NCBI GenBank assembly: GCA_937910825.1
Contig: CALEMO010000279.1
Coordinates: 1-5,187 of the forward strand
Origin: an uncultured Solirubrobacterales bacterium
GTDB taxonomy: Bacteria; Actinomycetota; Thermoleophilia; Solirubrobacterales; 70-9
Direction: 5' to 3'
Length of the DNA stretch: 5,187 nucleotides
Shown: in pieces, positions 1-5,187 of the stretch
Position numbering within the stretch: the stretch's first letter is position 1
Layout of the letters: each line of letters starts with the position of its first letter
Made by a program: the position numbers and the translations under genes
Notes under the pieces: model-generated
Told to the model about the DNA's origin: nothing
Seen by the model: only the letters and a program-made list of their open reading frames with translations
Database searches by the model: none

Positions 1-1372
1 CCTGGCTGAAATCAAGCAGTTCGGTGCTGCCCCGCATCGAGAGCAGCAGCTGGCCGATCTCGGTTCGGCCGGCGTCGTGCCAGGCCCGCAGGGGACCGAC
101 CGCTCCGGCTTCTGCGGCGAGTCGCGCTGCAACAAGGGCCTCGGGAACCTGATCCCATGACTCACGAGTGGCACTGATCGCGAAGGCGACCCGGTCCGGG
201 TCGATGCTGTGCCTCGAAAGTGCGGTACGCAAACGGGCCGCCAGCCGCTCACGAGAGCTGACGTCATCTGGCTCAGAACCCTTGCTGCCGCGATCAAGCA
301 CGCCGAGCAGACAGTTGCCGCGGGAGCCGATCAGCGCCGGGCGGTCAGGCTCGGAAAGGCTGCCGCGCAACGGCGCCAGCAGCGGCGCCCAAGCTTCTTC
401 GTAGGCGGTTCCCTGCTTAACCGCATCCGGTCTCCAGACAGCCGCCACTGCCATCAACTGCCCGTGGTGCCGGGGAAAGCCCAGAGTCGACGCGCGGCGC
501 GCGGCCGCCAGCGGATCGATCACGCCAGAAGCAAGTTCGAACAGCAGATTGCCCCTCGATCGGGCCCTGAGCTCCTTTTCTTCGCCACCTCTCATCAGCC
601 CGAGGCCGACCGCCACCGCCGCACGCTCCATTGCGATTGGAGTGAAACGGTCGAACTCGTGCTCGGTCTGGATCGCAACCACCCGCCCCCAGGTCCGGCC
701 CCTCAATGTGACCGGCATCGCCATCGCGCCATCAGCCTCGGTCCCGTCGGCCGACCATTTGAGCCCGGACCAGGAGTCCACCACAGCATCTTCCGTCTGC
801 GACGCCGCACTGAAAGCGACCAGTTCTCCCCGGGCGTCTTCGAGGATGACCGGGTTGCCGACGAGCCGCGCCACCTCGCCCAGGACCGTCTCGGCACCGG
901 CACCTTCGAGCACGAGCGCGTCAAGATTGCGATGGAGTTGCTCGCCCCGCCGAGCGAGAGCATGTCCGGTATTCAGCAGGTTGCCGTTCACCGTCTCGCT
1001 CACTTCGACGAAGCGGACCCCGCGTTTCAAGGCCACCATCGGAATTCCGCGCCGCTCAGCCTCGCGGACAAGGGAAACAGGCAACTCACGGTGCCAGGCG
1101 AAGCCGAGCTCGACCGCCACTCCCACCGCTCCCTCAGCGGCAAGGTCGCGGACGAAACGACGCTGCGCCGCTGCGTCGGAGCCGATCGATGAGCCGGTCG
1201 TAAGGATCATCTCCCCTCCGCGCAGCAGGTTCGATACGTCGGGCACATCCAGCGTGTGGACCCACCTGACTTCGGCCTCGAGCCCGGCCTGGCCGGCAAC
1301 CAGGTCAGGCAGAGCCGCCCGGATGATCGGCAGGTCAATGAAGTCGGAAACGGTCAGGGCGCCGGAGGACAT
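1..1372 (-). CDS. PucR-family transcriptional regulator, C terminus cut off by the window edge
   Basis: Cytoplasmic transcription factor of the PucR/CdaR class; effector and targets cannot be read from the sequence. The minus-strand frame is open from ATG at 1372 to base 1, giving 457 residues without a stop. Residues 5-130 match the N-terminal PucR ligand-binding domain: LTVSDFIDLP at the start, then RWVHTLDVPD (37-45), LLRGGEMILTTG (49-60), GAVGVAVELG (81-90) and RGIPMVALKRG (108-118). A GAF-like middle region covers about 150-260, and residues 275-430 fit the GGDEF-like CdaR region. The segment around 430-457 normally lies about 100 residues before the end of such proteins, so the C-terminal helix-turn-helix lies outside the window. 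The start is supported by the early domain beginning; the AGGG upstream is only 2 bases from ATG, so the ribosome site is weak. It lies 24 bases after a membrane-protein gene on the same strand. Family call is firm, function is open. Confidence 0.9.
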   Translation of the reverse strand, partial: MSSGALTVSDFIDLPIIRAALPDLVAGQAGLEAEVRWVHTLDVPDVSNLLRGGEMILTTGSSIGSDAAAQRRFVRDLAAEGAVGVAVELGFAWHRELPVSLVREAERRGIPMVALKRGVRFVEVSETVNGNLLNTGHALARRGEQLHRNLDALVLEGAGAETVLGEVARLVGNPVILEDARGELVAFSAASQTEDAVVDSWSGLKWSADGTEADGAMAMPVTLRGRTWGRVVAIQTEHEFDRFTPIAMERAAVAVGLGLMRGGEEKELRARSRGNLLFELASGVIDPLAAARRASTLGFPRHHGQLMAVAAVWRPDAVKQGTAYEEAWAPLLAPLRGSLSEPDRPALIGSRGNCLLGVLDRGSKGSEPDDVSSRERLAARLRTALSRHSIDPDRVAFAISATRESWDQVPEALVAARLAAEAGAVGPLRAWHDAGRTEIGQLLLSMRGSTELLDFSQ

Positions 1373-1396
1373 TGCCCTGATGTTTACAGGCGGGAG

Positions 1397-2362
1397 CTAA
1401 CCGTTGCGCCGCTTGCGCTTGCGGCGTTCGATCTGCGGGCCACTGTCATCCGGTGGGAACTCCGGGTCCGGCGGGAACTCCGTTTCCTCCAGCGGTTCGG
1501 CGCTGCCTTCAATCACGTCGCCGCCATCGCCGGTGTCATCCGAATCCCCACCAGCGTCCTTGCGCGGATCGGGCCACGGAATCGCTTCGCCGGCAGCCCA
1601 TGCCGGTGGTCGCCCACCGGGGACCCATCCGGCGATCAGAAGACCCACATAGATGAACCAGAGCAGGACGAAAAGCGGGAAGAGGATCGATACGGCGCCG
1701 AGCGCCATGCCGAGCGAACCCCAGAATCTGGTGAGCAGACCGGTGCGCATCAGCCAGAGAGATATGTAGACGACGCCGATCGTAAATCCGAGAACGCCGG
1801 CCAGCCCGAAGCCGGCGGTCAGACCGCTGGTGCTTGTGCCGCCACGCAAGTCATCCGCCACTTCGTCTTCACAGTCGGCCTTGACCTGCTCTGGTGAATC
1901 GGCATCAGCGGACTGATCATTGCCGGCATCAGCGCTCTTTTCGCGCACGCAGGTCTGGACCAGAGCCGGCCCATTGGTCCTGTATTCAGAAGCCGCGTCG
2001 AGGTTCGAAGCGGAATTTGTGATCGCCGCGATACCCATGAATAGCGGTGCCGCGATCACGACGCCGATCAATCCGTTCCGGACCCGCGGTGATCGGGCGG
2101 CAGCGGCCTTGAATAGAAATACCAGCGGGGCCACCAGGAACATGTAGCCGAGCGCCTGGAAGAGGCTCGATACCAGCTGGACCGTCCGGTGGGCCTCGAT
2201 TCCGACCAGGTAGTCGGCCGATCCGCCGTCGCCCGCGGGGATGACCGAACCGTTGTAGATGTAGGACCCGGCGATCAGGGTCACCCCGAGCACCGCAAGG
2301 ATTCCGGCAGTCATCGCCCAGCGGCGTTCGGATTCGATTTTGAGGGTTTGGTCAGCAGGCAT
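1397..2362 (-). CDS. Multi-pass membrane protein of unknown function with acidic linker and basic C-terminal tail
   Basis: Uncharacterised integral membrane protein of 321 residues. Hydrophobic segments lie at about 17-40, 61-86, 96-116, 180-205 and 214-245 (the last may be one long or two short helices). The loop at 117-179 is acidic and contains two cysteines (C138, C164) that could form a disulfide if the loop is extracytoplasmic. From 246 on the protein is soluble: rich in Pro, Asp and Glu, then ending in a basic run RRKRKRR at 313-319. I recall similar uncharacterised membrane proteins with this kind of ending in Solirubrobacterales, but cannot verify it here. ATG at 2362 is chosen; an in-frame TTG at 2383 would add seven residues and sit 2 bases after the upstream stop. 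Neither start has a convincing ribosome site. It is the middle gene of a tight minus-strand cluster. No enzymatic motif was seen. Confidence 0.85.
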   Translation of the reverse strand: MPADQTLKIESERRWAMTAGILAVLGVTLIAGSYIYNGSVIPAGDGGSADYLVGIEAHRTVQLVSSLFQALGYMFLVAPLVFLFKAAAARSPRVRNGLIGVVIAAPLFMGIAAITNSASNLDAASEYRTNGPALVQTCVREKSADAGNDQSADADSPEQVKADCEDEVADDLRGGTSTSGLTAGFGLAGVLGFTIGVVYISLWLMRTGLLTRFWGSLGMALGAVSILFPLFVLLWFIYVGLLIAGWVPGGRPPAWAAGEAIPWPDPRKDAGGDSDDTGDGGDVIEGSAEPLEETEFPPDPEFPPDDSGPQIERRKRKRRNG

Positions 2363-2385
2363 GCGGAGAGTTGAGCCGGGCAAGC

Positions 2386-2577
2386 CTACCGGCTCGCCGG
2401 GGAATCGGACTCCGGCTCTTCGTCGCGGATCGGGTAGTACTCGAAATCCGTGGGTTCGGCGATCCGCGAAATTTTCTCGCCGACTGCCAGCACCAGATCC
2501 AGCATTGGCGCCGCTGCCGAAATCAGCGACTCGACGTGATCCCGCTTTTCACGCTGACCGGGATCGAGTTCACGCAT
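2386..2577 (-). CDS. Small uncharacterised protein, 63 residues
   Basis: First gene of the minus-strand cluster with the membrane protein (23-base gap). The protein starts MRELDPGQREKRDHVE, has an amphipathic or mildly hydrophobic helix at about 17-39 (LISAAAPMLDLVLAVGEKI), then EPTDFEYYPIRDEEPE and a short polar tail. It has no signal peptide, cysteine or known motif. ATG at 2577 is preferred because GAGAG (2587-2591 on the minus strand) lies 9 bases upstream; in-frame TTG codons at 2580 and 2586 are alternatives. Composition and tight spacing suggest a real gene rather than a chance frame. A regulatory or accessory role for the downstream membrane protein is only a guess from position. Confidence 0.65.
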   Translation of the reverse strand: MRELDPGQREKRDHVESLISAAAPMLDLVLAVGEKISRIAEPTDFEYYPIRDEEPESDSPASR

Positions 2578-2609
2578 CAAAGGCAACTCTCGTGGATTCA
2601 GAAACTTCC
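2578..2609. promoter_or_regulatory. Very short divergent spacer between two start codons
   Basis: Only 32 bases separate the ATG of the 63-residue protein (minus strand) from the ATG of the zinc-ribbon protein (plus strand). The spacer carries the GAGAG ribosome site of the minus gene. No clear -10/-35 pair is visible for either direction, so promoters probably extend into the opposing coding sequences or one transcript is leaderless. Confidence 0.4.
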
Positions 2610-3257
2610 ATGGCTCATTACGCTACAGCGAGCATGCCCTCGAACCTGCCCACAGTCCCCCTCGAAGCCGGCCTCGGCCCGGAGAACCCTCCCTGCCCGG
2701 CCTGCGGTGAGCCGCTCTTTCCCTGGGTCGGCCTGCCTGTGGGCACCTTGGTGGCCCACCGATGCGAAGCCTGCGGTCTGGGAGTCCTGAGCCTTTCCGG
2801 CAAGACCAGCGACGCTCTCGCGGATTTCGACCGGAGCCGCCAGGCCCAGGGTGATTATGCCTACCTCAACCGGGCGTCGCTCCAGGCGACGATCACCGGT
2901 GGTGCCTGGAGTGGCCTCGGAACCGACAGGGCTTACCGATTCACGCCCGATTCGGTCCAGCGTCTGGTGTCCGACCGGGACCAGATCGTCACCAGCAGAC
3001 GCTGGATGCCCGGTGCAGGCATCGCTTCGATGTGGCAGAGCGGAATCAACATGTTCACTTTCGGCCACAACCTCGCGCTCGGAAGATGGGGCAAAGCGAC
3101 GAAGATCCCCGCCAGGAAAGGCTGGCAACGGACGCTTGACGCCTTCATCACGGTTGTGCTTGCCCTGCCGTCCCTGCTCTTCGCATTGCCGATCGAATTG
3201 ATCGGCGGCGCGCTCGGGCGCGGTGGCTCCTACCGGGTAGAGCTCAACGTTCTCTGA
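2610..3257 (+). CDS. Zinc-ribbon protein with C-terminal hydrophobic segment; possible methyltransferase remnant
   Basis: Unrecognised protein of 215 residues. Residues 29-55 form a four-cysteine zinc ribbon: CPACG at 29-33 and CEACG at 52-56, a pair of CxxC motifs 19 residues apart. A charged linker follows, then YRFTPDSVQRLV (109-120) and MWQSGINMFTFGHN (141-154). These resemble the region after the SAM-binding fold in zinc-ribbon-containing methyltransferases, but no glycine-rich SAM motif is present, so methyl transfer is not expected. Residues 178-203 (AFITVVLALPSLLFALPIEL) are a likely membrane helix or hairpin near the end, with a glycine-rich tail GRGGSY. ATG at 2610 begins MAHYATAS; ATG at 2634 (M9) is an alternative. 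Neither has a strong ribosome site. The frame is open further upstream but overlaps divergent genes there. The stop overlaps the converging hydrolase gene by 14 bases. Family relation is my inference. Confidence 0.8.
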   Translation: MAHYATASMPSNLPTVPLEAGLGPENPPCPACGEPLFPWVGLPVGTLVAHRCEACGLGVLSLSGKTSDALADFDRSRQAQGDYAYLNRASLQATITGGAWSGLGTDRAYRFTPDSVQRLVSDRDQIVTSRRWMPGAGIASMWQSGINMFTFGHNLALGRWGKATKIPARKGWQRTLDAFITVVLALPSLLFALPIELIGGALGRGGSYRVELNVL

Positions 3258-3993
3258 GCACCAGCTCCGCAGCCGCCTCCGGACCTTCCGTCAGGGTCGA
3301 GACGCGCTCGCAGCCGGGGATTCGAAGAGCGATGCGTTCGGCCGCATCGGCCAACAGTGGAGGGGTCGATGGCAAAGTGGCGACCAGCGAGTCGGCTTCC
3401 AGCAAAGCGAGCCGGGTGGAGTCGATCGGCCAGGCGGGGACCGCCGGCAGCTCGACCAGGAAAGTGTGGGCTGCGGTCTGGCCCCGGGCTGCCGATTCGC
3501 CCAGTCGACCGGCCCCACAACCGAGCGTATGGAGCCTGCCGGCCAGGAAGAGCTCATATGCCGCTAGCTCTCCTCCCAGATGCGCAGCGTCCCTGATTTC
3601 ATCCACATCCGAAGACATGCCCTCCGTCGCGGAAGTGACGAGTCCGAAAAGCGGAGGTTCGATCAGCATGACCCGTTCGATGGTCTTCGGCTCGGCCAGG
3701 GCTAGCTCGAGTGCGACCACTGCGCCGAATCCGACGCCCAGCACGGTCACGCCCGCGGCGCCTATGTCGCGCAGCAGACCGCCCGTGAGGATCGCCTGTT
3801 CGACCACAGACGTCCGGGTGTAATCCCCAACCGGGGTCGTCTGACCCCAGCCGACGCGGTCGTAGGTCACCAGCCGGAAGCGTTCGGCGAGCAGACCTGC
3901 CACCGGGTCGAAGTAGCCTGAGTCAGTCCCGGTTCCGTGGATCAGCAGGACGGCCGGGCCCTCGCCGCGATCGCTGAAAGCGAGCTCGCTCAG
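3244..3993 (-). CDS. Alpha/beta-hydrolase-fold protein, probably catalytically inactive, with CTG start
   Basis: Cytoplasmic protein of about 249 residues with the order of an alpha/beta hydrolase. Seen: VLLIHGTGTDS (15-25, strand 3 and oxyanion loop), LVTYDRVGWG (41-50), the nucleophile elbow VLGVGFGA (84-91), and a late strand LALLEADS (195-202) matching the usual acid position. In active members the elbow reads G-x-S-x-G; here it is G86-V-G88-F-G90, so glycine replaces serine. No histidine follows H176, so the expected C-terminal His is also absent. A lid region covers about 115-185. The first ATG/GTG/TTG in frame is GTG at 3903, which would remove the oxyanion motif. The frame upstream is open to a TGA near 4055 with no ATG, GTG or TTG, leaving CTG at 3993 as the best start: it overlaps the preceding TGA as CTGA and has AAGG 6 bases upstream. 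Substrate unknown; a binding role or pseudoenzyme is inferred. Confidence 0.85.
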   Translation of the reverse strand: MSELAFSDRGEGPAVLLIHGTGTDSGYFDPVAGLLAERFRLVTYDRVGWGQTTPVGDYTRTSVVEQAILTGGLLRDIGAAGVTVLGVGFGAVVALELALAEPKTIERVMLIEPPLFGLVTSATEGMSSDVDEIRDAAHLGGELAAYELFLAGRLHTLGCGAGRLGESAARGQTAAHTFLVELPAVPAWPIDSTRLALLEADSLVATLPSTPPLLADAAERIALRIPGCERVSTLTEGPEAAAELVLRER

Positions 3994-4259
3994 CGCAGGC
4001 CTTGGCGCGCTTCCCGGACCAGGGTCACCGCTTCCGGAAATACGACCCGGATCGCGTCACGGACCTGGATCGCCTGCTCGTCGCTGCCGCCGGTGAGATC
4101 GAGCCGGCTGATCGAAGCGACAGTCATGTCAACCGCCAGCTTGATCGCGTTGTCGGCCCAGGCAACCTCCTGCGAAGACTGCATCTGCTGGGCCATCTCC
4201 TGCATCCTCGCCCGGAGTTCTTCCGGGTCGCCGAACATGTCAAACGGGGAACCTTCCAT
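3990..4259 (-). CDS. Small helical protein of unknown function, 89 residues
   Basis: Upstream partner of the hydrolase-fold gene; the stop overlaps that gene's proposed CTG start, so the two are likely one translationally coupled operon. The protein begins MEGSPFDMFGDPEELRARMQ and is predicted to be almost wholly alpha-helical: residues 11-31 are rich in Met, Gln, Glu and Arg (RMQEMAQQMQ), a second amphipathic stretch covers about 35-54, and a charged C-terminal helix follows, ending REARQGLR. It has no cysteine, signal peptide or membrane segment. The start ATG at 4259 lacks a clear ribosome site; ATG at 4238 (M8) is possible. The FxMFGxPxEL-like beginning loosely recalls the start of YbaB nucleoid proteins, but the rest does not match, so I leave the function open. 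A role as partner of the pseudo-hydrolase is inference from coupling only. Confidence 0.75.
   Translation of the reverse strand: MEGSPFDMFGDPEELRARMQEMAQQMQSSQEVAWADNAIKLAVDMTVASISRLDLTGGSDEQAIQVRDAIRVVFPEAVTLVREARQGLR
3994..4003 (-). promoter_or_regulatory. Ribosome binding site supporting the CTG start of the hydrolase-fold gene
   Basis: On the minus strand AAGG (4003 to 4000) is followed by a 6-base spacer and then CTG at 3993-3991, within the last codons of the 89-residue gene. The stop TGA at 3992-3990 shares TG with the CTG. This arrangement mirrors the common ATGA/GTGA overlap of translationally coupled genes. Confidence 0.5.
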
Positions 4260-4328
4260 ACGGGAAATGTAGCTGTTTGGTCACAGTAGCTGTGAAAACC
4301 CTGAGCTACGTTGCCCGATCATCAGGGC
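4260..4328. promoter_or_regulatory. Divergent intergenic region with a palindrome and repeated GTAGCT motifs
   Basis: This 69-base spacer lies between the start codons of the 89-residue gene (minus) and the pseudopilin gene (plus) and should contain both promoters. It contains GTAGCTGT at 4269-4276 and again at 4286-4293 (17 bases apart) and the reverse of GTAGCT (AGCTAC) at 4304-4309. No good sigma-70-type -10/-35 pair was found in either direction. The spacing of motifs suggests a regulator binding site. Confidence 0.5.
4281..4295. repeat. Perfect inverted repeat, candidate operator
   Basis: TCACAG and CTGTGA form 6-base arms around a 3-base centre TAG. It sits 33 bases before the pseudopilin ATG and 21 bases before the divergent ATG, a fitting place for an operator serving both directions. 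The half-site order is the reverse of the CRP-type TGTGA-N6-TCACA arrangement, and the regulator is unknown. Confidence 0.5.
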
Positions 4329-4997
4329 ATGCCCAGGCTACTCGCCACAAACCGGGGGTCCGCCACCGTCGAACAGACCGGGCTATTCCTGCTACTGGCG
4401 GCCGCCTTCTCCGGCCTGCTCGCCCTCAGTCTGCTTTCCGGGAGTCCTCCCGGACGTGAACTCGGGCAGCGCCTCGCCAACCGCATCGCCTGTGGTCCGA
4501 GGGCACTGGAAACCTGCAATCAGCACCCAGCCGTCAGCGCCTATGGCTGGCCGGTCGCCCGTCTGGTCCGGCAGATGGCTCCGTTGCCGATGGCAAGGCC
4601 GGGGCCGGATGACACCAACCTGGTGCCGGTCGACTTCCGCTACTGCCAGCGCCCGAGCTGCGCGGTGCCTCAGGCCGGCGAACGCGGCCTTCGCCTGACG
4701 ACAGCCAACCGAAGGATCACTGCCTATACCGAGGTCCTTGACCGGCGCGGGACCGGCGGCACCATCGACATCACGTATTGGCTCTACCGTCCCTCTCTCG
4801 GCTGGGAGAAGCTGGTCAAGCGAGCGGGCCGGGCCGACCTGGAGGCGGCGAGTTCAACCAGGGTGCTGCTCGGCGACAGTCCCAATCTGGTGCCACTTGA
4901 GATCCTGCCGGGCCGCAACCACTACAGCCTGCCACCCGGCGACGAAGCGCCCTGGCGCTGGAAGCTCAGGTCCACCAGCAACGGTCGCTCGACCTGA
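4329..4997 (+). CDS. TadE/Flp-like pseudopilin or secreted single-pass protein with prepilin-type leader
   Basis: Protein of 222 residues, probably exported and anchored by its N terminus. The leader MPRLLATNRG ends in glycine and is followed by SATVE, so the pattern is G10 then E15 at mature position +5, as in type IV prepilins cut by a prepilin peptidase. The hydrophobic stretch TGLFLLLAAAFSGLLALSLL covers 17-36. The remaining 185 residues are soluble, with four cysteines at 55, 63, 106 and 111 that could form two disulfides outside the cell. The C-terminal part contains LVPVDFRYC (98-106), CAVP (111-114), RRITAYTEV (128-136) and ITYWLYRPSLGW (148-159); I recall a similar CA...T.F...YW.YyP pattern in other actinobacterial proteins, unverified. 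ATG at 4329 is chosen; TTG at 4311 would lengthen the leader by six residues. No pilus assembly gene (TadA, TadB, TadV) is in the window, so it may serve as an orphan or cluster-edge minor pilin. Confidence 0.82.
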   Translation: MPRLLATNRGSATVEQTGLFLLLAAAFSGLLALSLLSGSPPGRELGQRLANRIACGPRALETCNQHPAVSAYGWPVARLVRQMAPLPMARPGPDDTNLVPVDFRYCQRPSCAVPQAGERGLRLTTANRRITAYTEVLDRRGTGGTIDITYWLYRPSLGWEKLVKRAGRADLEAASSTRVLLGDSPNLVPLEILPGRNHYSLPPGDEAPWRWKLRSTSNGRST

Positions 4998-5014
4998 ATC
5001 CGATTCGACCCGAC

Positions 5015-5029
5015 AGGTCAGCCTGACCT
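5015..5029. repeat. Perfect inverted repeat after the pseudopilin gene, possible terminator stem
   Basis: AGGTCAG and CTGACCT are perfect reverse complements around a single C, 17 bases after the pseudopilin stop. As RNA it could fold as a 6-base stem with a GCC loop. No T-tract follows, so it is not a classical intrinsic terminator; it could also be a protein binding site. Confidence 0.5.
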
Positions 5030-5105
5030 CGCGACGCTTCGCCGCAGGTCCCCAACCAGTGATGCTCCCGATGTTCACGCCCACGGCAATACGAGCGGGA
5101 TCATC

Positions 5106-5187
5106 GCCGGCCGGTGGACGGCTGGTGGCCCACTGGCCGGCCGGTGGACGGCTGGTGGCCCACTGGCCGGCCGGTGGACGGCTGGTG
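5106..5187. repeat. Perfect 30-base tandem repeat running off the window edge
   Basis: A 30-base GC-rich unit is repeated without any mismatch, 2.7 copies to the window end (unit starts near 5106, 5136 and 5166). Each unit junction contains an 18-base near-palindrome, CCACTGGCCGGCCGGTGG (5130-5147 and 5160-5177), with one T/G mismatch between arms and a GGCCGGCC core. The period is a multiple of three and no stop occurs in any frame, so it could encode ten-residue repeats: AGGRLVAHWP on the plus strand (frame of ATG 5062), or HQPSTGRPVG on the minus strand, where the frame ends at TGA 5103-5101. The sequence alone does not decide between coding and non-coding. The 108 bases before it (4998-5105) hold no convincing gene. 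Confidence 0.9.

Noticed and set aside
1373..1382. Shared CATCAGGGCA just before the starts of the regulator (minus strand) and pseudopilin (4322-4329)
   Set aside because: The shared stretch is only ten bases and the AGGG is too close to either ATG for a normal ribosome site; chance similarity is the simplest reading.
209..1400. Long plus-strand open frames of 327 and 283 residues opposite the regulator
   Set aside because: They are antisense to a frame with clear PucR motifs; their translations are rich in Arg, Pro, Ser and His with no family pattern, as expected of shadows in high-GC DNA.
2340..2609. Upstream extension of the zinc-ribbon frame to 2340 (305 residues)
   Set aside because: The added 90 residues are low-complexity Arg/Pro/Ser sequence lying over two minus-strand genes; the protein-like sequence begins near ATG 2610.
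3990..4259. YbaB/EbfC nucleoid-associated protein
   Set aside because: Only the first residues (MFG and a Met/Gln-rich helix) are similar; the conserved central and C-terminal YbaB sequence is not present.
4281..4295. CRP-type binding site
   Set aside because: The half-sites are in the reverse order and the centre is 3 bases rather than 6, so it does not match TGTGA-N6-TCACA.
4854..5187. Minus-strand open frame running from the repeat into the pseudopilin gene
   Set aside because: It is antisense to the 3' end of the pseudopilin, its codon third positions between 5001 and 5105 are not GC-biased, and it shows no family features.
5106..5187. CRISPR array
   Set aside because: Units are directly adjacent and identical, with no variable spacers.

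Overview
The window looks like chromosomal DNA of a high-GC actinobacterium. Gene style and protein features (a PucR-type regulator, a membrane protein with an acidic tail ending in a basic run, a TadE/Flp-like prepilin start) suggest the Thermoleophilia/Solirubrobacterales branch. That placement is inferred from family resemblance and composition, not from a marker gene. There is no rRNA, tRNA, insertion sequence, CRISPR array or obvious mobile element.

Layout from left to right. (1) Positions 1-2577 hold three minus-strand genes that are probably cotranscribed, with gaps of 23 and 24 bases: a 63-residue protein, a 321-residue multi-pass membrane protein, and a PucR-family transcriptional regulator. 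The regulator runs off the left edge before its DNA-binding domain. (2) Facing away from this cluster, only 32 bases off, is a plus-strand gene for a 215-residue zinc-ribbon protein with a hydrophobic C-terminal segment; its middle resembles the tail end of a methyltransferase. (3) It meets, tail to tail with a 14-base overlap, a minus-strand pair at 3244-4259: an 89-residue helical protein followed by an alpha/beta-hydrolase-fold protein. The hydrolase appears to start at a CTG codon overlapping the upstream stop, and it lacks the catalytic serine and histidine. (4) Across a 69-base divergent spacer with a palindrome and repeated GTAGCT motifs is a plus-strand gene for a single-pass secreted protein with a prepilin-peptidase-type N terminus. 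(5) After it come a perfect inverted repeat and then a perfect 30-base tandem repeat that continues to the window edge.

No known multi-gene system is recognisable. The observations most worth checking are the hydrolase with a lost catalytic triad and CTG start, the zinc-ribbon protein that seems to have lost a methyltransferase core, the orphan pseudopilin, and the 30-base repeat, which is open in all six frames.
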